In this document: positions 57,836 to 64,000 of the stretch, one piece after another
Position numbering within the stretch: position 1 is the first letter of the stretch
How the letters are laid out: every line of letters starts with the position of its first letter
Assembly (NCBI GenBank): GCA_039654915.1
Contig: CM077597.1
Location: 75,704,001-75,768,000, forward strand
Length of the DNA: 64,000 nt
Source: Aquilaria yunnanensis
Taxonomy: Eukaryota > Streptophyta > Magnoliopsida > Malvales > Thymelaeaceae
Direction of reading: 5' to 3'
Position numbers and translations under genes: made by a program
Notes under the pieces: generated by a model
The model's database searches: none
What the model was told of the DNA's origin: nothing
The model's input: only the letters and a program-made list of their open reading frames with translations

Positions 57836-58619
57836 TGTGATAGCCGAGGTGCCCATCACTGGCCGAGCACCCAGACCTGACGGAGTACCGACTTCGCCAG
57901 AGGGAAACAGCCAGCCGAGGTCGGAAGGATGAACGATCCCCCTGGCCTAATGTAGGGAATTCGCTTCCTTAGGAAATGGTAGGACCAACCTCGGTAGAGC
58001 GGTCAGACCCCCTTCGGAAACAGAGGTATCCCTTAGAGGACCCATCCTCGGGGAATACATTCCCCGAAACGTCAGAGTAACCTCGAAAAGTACGAACAAA
58101 GCATTTAAGGAGCCTCTGACACCTCTCCATAAAAGTCGTCCCCCAAGTACATTCTGACACGCTATCACTGGAGCACGCCATTAGAGGGGCGTTTCGATAC
58201 GACACTGTCGGAATGCCTAGGCTGTCAACCAGGCGACTTTTGCTGAGATAAACGTCCCTTCGCTCCCGGAAAAGCAGGGATCGCATCCCACCGGACACGT
58301 GTCGTGATCTGGAACGACCACAAGAGGAAAATGGCTTTTGTACGCCTCCTTTATAAAACACCCAGAAAGCGTCCTAGCGGGGTAAGGAAGAAAGTTCTCT
58401 TTGAATACACAAAATAGCACATAATCCAGTTATCTGAAAATACTAACTTGGGCGTCGGAGACTCCTCCCCGGGAATACACACCGGGGACCTCCTGACCTG
58501 TGTTTTATGGAGTATTTCAGGTACATTCCACTGGGGAATCTCCTCCAGAAGTGCTCTCCTCTATCAGAAGTTTTCTCTACCATTACAATGACACATGATG
58601 AAGCCGCTGCAAGCCACCA
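57836..58619 (+). repeat. 3' LTR of element E
   Basis: 784 bp, collinear with the 5' LTR without indels. The minus-strand ORFs in both LTRs are shadows. Confidence 0.95.
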
Positions 58620-58700
58620 AGTTGCTAATGGCCACATATGATTGGATTGTTATTTATAATGGCAGTTTCTAAAAGGAAATCCAAAAGGTAACTCGTTTCC

Positions 58701-58709
58701 CTATATATG
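58701..58709 (+). promoter_or_regulatory. TATA box of element F antisense gene
   Basis: CTATATATG lies upstream of a possible intron ending CTTACAG (about 58830) and the first recognisable codons. It is analogous to 57385-57393 in E. Confidence 0.45.
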
Positions 58710-59694
58710 TTGTAAGGGTTTCTACCTTGCCTTTTTCATTGTTTGGCTTACTTTGCTACTTTTCTTGTGCCTTTTTTTATTATTAGTACCTGTTCTCTAA
58801 AGATTTTCTCATGAAGTTTCTTTTCTTCTTACAGCATTCATTATTCTTCAGTGTATTCAAGTAATGGGTTTTTTATCTTTTGTTCTTATCTTGTTTTTGT
58901 TTTTACTTCTTTTGGGTTATGGGTTTTCTTGGGTTTCCTTTTTTCTGCCGCCTTATTGCATTAGCGACAGCCCTGATGTGTCTCATCGATTTTTCCAAAT
59001 GGCTTTCACAAAATCATCATCTAGGGTTGCTGTCGATGTGAGTGAAAGGTCCAAAATGCCCATTTTTCCTAATGTTGAGGTGATAAAATGAGCTATGAAT
59101 CAAAACAACAAAGACATGCTAGCGACGAACCTTGCCAGACATTTTTGGCCTAACGGCATTATCGTCACCTTCTTCTATGCACAAGCCTCTGAGGATGAGG
59201 TCTTAGTAGGGGGGAAGTAAATGAAAGGACGTGTTGTCTGTTAGCACTATTAGATTCCATCGGCATAGCTAATGCCAAACTCATTTGTTCACATCAACAG
59301 TTTCATCATCTGCTATAAGTTGGTGATGGAGTCTCCCCTACTGGATGTTTTTGTCCAATTTTACATGTTGGACCTGAAGAAAAGTGCTAACTATTTCCAC
59401 GTTGCCCTCATTAACCAAGGTAGGAACAAGTCTTTTACCTTCGTTTCCTGCAAGGACTCTTGGTCGAGGTAGAATGAGCGCTTTTTCTTCATGGTTAAGG
59501 AGCAAACATAGGGGTTCCCTTGCGATTTTATGGACAAGTTGCCCATTTACGAGGGCTTGAAGGGCCATCGTTTGCTACTTGGGTTGATCCACTAGCTGGA
59601 GGAAGTAGTGAAGAACAATAATTTTTTGGAGTTGTTCCTCATTCATTACACAAATATAGATGAAACCACCTTGAGGTGGGCAGGGCTTAGCAGG

Positions 59695-60735
59695 GCCCAT
59701 TAGTCATATCCGGGGGAAAGGGACCCCTGTAATTGGGAGCAAGGTTAGGAAGAAAACTAGTGGAAGCCTATGGGGTTGCTGCTAGGGCCCAGTGAGCTTT
59801 CCATTAAAGAGTTGTATTCCAGCCATCACATTTCCCTTGCTTTTTGAGCATGGTTATGGTATCTAATCGTGTTCTTCTTTTCTGCAGAAATTAGGAGCTG
59901 TGCGAAGGAGTTTTTGAAGAGGCGTAAAGGCATCACCAATGCACTAACGGATGCCCATAAGGGCAACATTCTTCCTTCTAGTACGGTTCACACTACCTGG
60001 CCCCCTTCGTCCAACCCTCCATTCGAAGTGGTGGAGCTTCCTGGGTATTCTTTGAAGGATCAACTATTTCACAAGAGGGCAAGGCCACAATTCCCACGAT
60101 GTAGAATTTGTTGTCCTCGACATTTCGTTGCCCTATAATGCCATATTGGGTTGGCTAGCCTAGGTGTAATTCCATTCGGGCCGATGTCAGGAGTCTGACG
60201 GTGCTTTTTGTGATCCCTATTAGGGACACGATTATGTTTGTCAACCAAGAAATGGCACACTGAGGTTATATGGCAACCTTGTGAATGCCCAGAGTGAATG
60301 CCCTTATATTAGCGGAGCATAAAAGGGCAGGTATTAACAAGGTCCATTGGTCATATCCGGGGGTAAGGGACTTTTATAATTGGGAGGAGGTTCAGGATGG
60401 AAAGCAAGTGGAAGCCTATGAAGTTGCTACTAGGGCCCAATAGGGCCCCCTGCCAAAAAGTTGTATTTTAGCCATCACATTTCCTTTTTTTTTTTTTGCT
60501 CATGGTTATGGCATCTAATCGTGTTCTTTTTTCTATAGAAATAAGTTGCTGTGCCAAGGAGTTTTTGAAGAGGTGTAAAGCATCATCGATATGTTGGCGG
60601 ATGCCCGTAAGGCCAACATTCTTCTTGACAACGCGGCTCACGCTACTGGCTCCTCCTTCATCCAAGTCTCCATCCGAAGTGGTAGAGCTTCTTAAGTTTT
60701 CTTTGGAGGAACAGCTGATTTGTAAGGGGGCGAGG
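59695..60735 (+). repeat. Tandem duplication (period ~650 bp) in the F antisense gene
   Basis: 59695-60075 and 60335-60735 share CATATCCGGGGG, AGTGGAAGCCTATG, TTGTATT..AGCCATCACATT and GGTTATGG(T/C)ATCTAATCGT, each followed by a pyrimidine tract ending in AG and then GAAAT. They differ by roughly a fifth of positions. Confidence 0.8.
60085..60300 (+). pseudogene. Protease fragment in the wrong place and orientation
   Basis: The translation gives HDVEFVVLDISLPYNAILGW and then FVNQEMAH*GYMATL. These are consecutive blocks of a Tat protease-RT linker; compare FIVIDVPSTYNAILGR in E. It is on the plus strand although the F pol genes are on the minus strand. Confidence 0.65.
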
Positions 60736-61960
60736 GTTGCTGGCTCCCCTGAAGATGGTGCCTTCTATGATGAAAGCAGTGGTAGGGCATCATTTCAGCA
60801 TTCTTTTTATGCTGAGTTTATAGACATAAGGCCCCACTTACCCAAGGGGCATCGCCTGAGCTAAAATTGGATGAGCGCTTTTAGTTGCACAACCTAATCA
60901 TTGCACGGAGTTAGGCATAAAAGAAGGATTTTGTGCTAAAGAGAATTGTGTTTGGCTAAGTCTATGACCACTTATGGGCGGTGGACATTAGCAAATCAAT
61001 CCTAGATGATCAATCTAACATTTTCCATCATGTCCTAGAGGGGTAGAAGGCCCTTAGGGATCGGTAGTTTTTGGACCATCCCTCTTGGTTGGAGGGGAGC
61101 CAATCGATAATCATGAACTGCAACTTTCTCCAAGTACACTATTTTATTTATTTTAAGTTCTTGAAGCATTTTTCCTTTATTGACAAGTCCGAGTTTTGGC
61201 AGGAGACCATCATTGCTCATAGTTTAGAGAAGCGATGGTTAGTGCAAAAGAATACCTTTTATTATGAGCTTGAGGCCCTTCGCAAGAATGCTAGTCCCCC
61301 TTCAGCTGAAGCTGATTGGTGGGTAAATTGCGCGTGAAAAACCTCAAGTTGGAGAAGGAAGCCAAGAAAGTGAAAGAGGGTGTCGACAAGGAGCTGAAGT
61401 TGAGGTAGAGCTGTAAGAGGCTCTAAAGCAATTTCTAAAGAGGGAGCAAAGACTCAAAAAGAGGCCGATCACTTGGCGGCCTTATTGAAGGCAGCAGAGT
61501 CCAAGATAGATGATATCGAGGTCACTTTGCTAATGGACAAATATGCTCCCCTGGGTCAGGGACTGCTGCAGGAAAGGCTAGCTCAAGTTCTTTTGCCGTT
61601 ATGATGCCCCTTGCATAGCGCATCAAGCGAGTTCGCTTCATTGTGCTCGAGGGCCATCTAGAGTATAAATGCCTTTGGTCCAAGGTTAATGCTTGCATGA
61701 AAGAGCTCAGCTCGTTTGTTCTAAAGGTGGAAAAGAAGCTTGGAAAGACTGCATTTCTAGAATTCAAGGAAAGTTTCTTTTCCTACCACTTTTAGGTCGA
61801 GTAGGCAAATCCAAACCTCAATCTCTCATTTCTGTTGGCTTACAAGGGTCTAGGTTCAGATTATGAGTCTTGGCTAAGGGAGGGGGAAAGTTGGGATTCC
61901 TACCTTTGACAAGGATGTGTCAATGACAAAGTTGGATGATGACCCTTTTCCTAATGAGTT

Positions 61961-62599
61961 TTAAGATCTTTCGTAGTTAACCCCAATACCCTTTTTTTGT
62001 TGCTCCCTTAGGACCTTTATTCATTTTTTGTAACAAGTTCTTTTGTAAAGAAAATTTTCTTTTTAATGAGAAGTTTATTTCACCATGCCTTCCTATTTTA
62101 TATTTTCATATGCCTGCAACGTTTAGTGACTCATTTTGGTGTTTAGCGCAAGTAACGAGCCCTCATAGTTGGCCCTCATCAAGTGTTCCTAAGCACTCAA
62201 AAGTTTTGCAAAGCCTTGTTTTTATGTGATGAGAACATGAAGCATTAAAGGAGTGCCTCTTTATTTGTAAGCAATTCAAAATTCATAATGTAAAATAATT
62301 GCCTTTATGATAATCTAAGCAAAGTAAGGAGACAAATCATTCGAATGATAATTCCTGGGCAGCTTTTTTCCTTTTGAGGTTATCAATTCATAAACTTCTT
62401 CTCTAAGCTTCTTTATGACTAGGTAAGGTTTGTAAAAATTTAGCTTTAGTGCCCCATGCTCTGGGTTCCTGCTTGTCAGTTCAACTTTGATGAGGGCTAG
62501 ACCCCCAACTTGAATGTTCTTGCCTTTTATCCTTCGGTCGTGTGTTAAGGCAATTTGCTACCTAAAAGCTTAGGTTCATAAGGTAGGGCAAGAAATCTC
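61961..62599. other. Spacer between the F antisense gene and integrase
   Basis: Presumed 3' ends of both genes. Degraded minus-strand integrase C-terminal sequence may reach into it (to about 62400). Confidence 0.45.
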
Positions 62600-63330
62600 C
62601 ACAAGTATTAGGACATTAGTTCCGTAAGCCAACATGAATGGTGATTTTCCTATAGGGTGTAGGGGGGTTGTGTAATAATCTTATAGACACTTGGCAGTTC
62701 TTCAACCCACCTTCATTTGGCCTCACCCAACCTTTTTTTTAAACCATCCTTTATCGTTCTGTTGGTGACCTCCACCTGCCCGATGGACTAGGGGTGAAAG
62801 ACGGAGGTAAAATATAGGTGAATGCTTTTGTCTTCAACGAATTGTCAAACTTGCTGATTGTCAAATTGTTTTCCATTATCAGTTATGATGGCTTTGGGGC
62901 ATCCAAAATGACAAATAATATTCTTCCATAGGAACCTAGTGATTTGGGGAATCATGATAGAGGCTAAGGTTTCGACTTCTACCCATTCCATGAAGTAATT
63001 TGTCATCACAATACAATACTTGACTCTCCCTGGGGCCAAAGGGAGTTATCCAATCAGATCTAACCCCTACATGGTGAATGGCCAAGGGTCCACTGCTAAA
63101 AAGACACCAAAGAAAGGCAGCCTCTATATCCTTAAATTGATCTGGCAATTATGGCATGTCCGAACGAACTCGTTGGCATCTGCTCTGATTGTAGGCCAAA
63201 AAAAGCCCTATCTTAAGGCTTTGTGGGCAAAGGCATTGACATTGATAAATGCTTTCACAATATCCCTAGTGAATCTCTTTAAGAACACGATGCCCCTAAA
63301 GCAAGCTTAGGCATCGCTGCAGAGGGGAGG
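62600..63330 (-). pseudogene. Element F integrase
   Basis: Minus-strand frames: the core KYCIVMTNYFMEWVEVETLA, then NIICHFGCPKAIITDNGKQF with the second catalytic Asp. After shifts comes a GQVEVTNRTIKDGLKK-like block with Glu and KWRWVEELPS. The zinc region upstream is heavily shifted. Confidence 0.8.
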
Positions 63331-63349
63331 TAAATCCTCTTCTATACAA

Positions 63350-64000
63350 CTTTCCCTTAATGATAAGAAAATTTTTCTACCCAAATCTTGATTTTTGTCA
63401 TCTCTTCGGGAGTTCCACTCAATATACCTTTCTCAACGTATACTTTGATTGGCTCCCTCCAATCATCTTCAGGTGTCATGACATGTATTAAGTGGATTAA
63501 AAGCTTTCCGAGTATTTTCCTCACGGCTTCCTCTCTTCCTTTTGAGAGGGCGTTAGCCCTAGTATTTTGTCTCCTAGGGATCTTCTGAACCTTCACAAGG
63601 TTAAACGTCTTCATTAGCTCTATTGCTGTGTTAAGATATTTGTAAAAGGTGGGCTATTTCGTGCCTGCTGTTCCTGTGGCTTGATTTACTGTTAGCTGAG
63701 AGTCACTGTATATCTTTATTCTCCATAACGCCGCTTGACTAACTATCTGTAGCCCTGTGAGGAGGGCTTCATATTCTGTGATATTATTAGTTACAGGGAA
63801 ATGAAATATGATTTTAAGTGTAGCCTTTAAGTTGAGTGGGCTATTTAGTATGATGCTTGCTCATTGGCACTCAAGGCCTGAGGCCCCATATACATACATT
63901 TCCCAAGTTGGTGTTGTTTTTTTTCTCGTCCTGGGTTTCTATGCCAGACATCATTTCAACCATAAAATCTGCTAAGGCTTATGTCTTAATAGTTTTCCAG
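63350..64000 (-). pseudogene. Element F archaeal-type RNase H, cut by the window end
   Basis: Minus-strand blocks: WEMYVYGASGLECQ, TNNITEYEALLTGLQIV with Glu, IYSDSQLTVNQ with Asp, RRQNTRANALSK. The first acidic residue is changed (VYGAS where VDGAS is expected) and so is the last (RANAL for QADAL). It continues beyond the right edge. Confidence 0.78.

Larger units (their letters stand above)
48097..58619 (+). mobile_element. Ty3/gypsy Tat-lineage element E, full length, degenerate
   Basis: 10.5 kb with two 784-bp LTRs, a TGGCGCC-type PBS, gag, protease, RT, gypsy RNase H plus a second archaeal-type RNase H, integrase without chromodomain, an antisense gene, and a PPT. Dual RNase H and an antisense ORF before the 3' LTR are Tat-lineage traits. 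I counted 29 mismatches and no indels between the LTRs (about 96% identity). Flanks GCAGT and AGTTG do not give a clean target duplication. Confidence 0.93.
58864..61960 (+). pseudogene. Element F antisense gene remnant
   Basis: Fragments in changing frames: MAFTKSSSRVAVDVSERSKM, LARHFWPNGIIVTFFYAQAS, then (twice) CAKEFLKRRKG / CAKEFLKRCK with FEVVELPGYSLKDQL / SEVVELLKFSLEEQL. Near the end come the coiled-coil piece LKLEKEAKKVKEGVDKELK and KTAFLEFKESFFSYHF before NPNLNLSFL, matching the end of the E antisense protein (HPGLDLSYL). Stops are frequent. It also contains a tandem duplication and an inserted protease piece. Confidence 0.65.
58620..64000 (-). mobile_element. Older Tat-lineage element F, minus strand, continues off the right end
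   Basis: From left to right it holds an antisense gene remnant on the plus strand, a spacer, then integrase and archaeal-type RNase H on the minus strand. This is the mirror of element E. It is far more decayed than E, which is consistent with E having inserted into it at 48097/58619. Confidence 0.8.

Overview
The window is plant nuclear DNA, most likely from a eudicot. It carries MuDR/Mutator-like elements, a long-LTR chromovirus family, Tat-lineage Ty3/gypsy elements with an antisense ORF, a Ty1/copia element, TRIMs and plant-style AT-rich introns. No intact host gene is visible. Apart from one captured acyltransferase fragment, every recognisable coding segment belongs to a transposable element and carries nonsense codons or frameshifts. 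No rRNA or tRNA gene, CRISPR array or organellar sequence was seen. The species cannot be named from sequence alone.

Layout. (1) 1-4586: the right part of a Mutator-like element with a spliced MuDR transposase gene and, antisense to it, a spliced GRF zinc-finger gene. It lies inside the 5' LTR of chromovirus A. (2) 4587-8138: chromovirus A, plus strand, truncated in RNase H and joined exactly to the terminus of an inverted LTR of the same family (8139-11393). (3) 11422-11930: a miniature LTR retrotransposon (TRIM) with a perfect 5-bp target-site duplication. (4) 11931-15532: AT-rich DNA with a repeat cluster. (5) 15533-24065: chromovirus B, minus strand, whose own 5' LTR is absent. Its primer-binding site is fused to a second TRIM (24066-24587). 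(6) 24588-30771: AT-rich DNA with degenerate tandem repeats and a possible MITE. (7) 30772-33410: a solo LTR with a perfect target-site duplication. (8) 33795-39757: a BAHD acyltransferase fragment next to a rearranged copia element, which is itself interrupted by a 1.7-kb non-autonomous Mutator-like element. (9) 39770-42912: repeats and two Mutator-type MITEs with perfect 9-bp duplications. (10) 42913-46316: a solo chromovirus LTR. (11) 48097-58619: a complete-length Tat-lineage element E with matching 784-bp LTRs, dual RNase H and an antisense gene with its own TATA box. E is nested beside the older minus-strand Tat element F (58620-64000, running off the right end).

The most interesting signals are structural. 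They are the TRIM/chromovirus junction at the primer-binding site; a TRIM hairpin with a paired compensatory change; an apparent gag-pol intron that would separate Gag from Gag-Pol in the chromovirus family; the antisense GRF gene in the MULE; and the permuted copia element whose edge holds acyltransferase DNA with a templated-looking duplication. All similarities and mismatch counts were made by eye; no search or alignment program was used.
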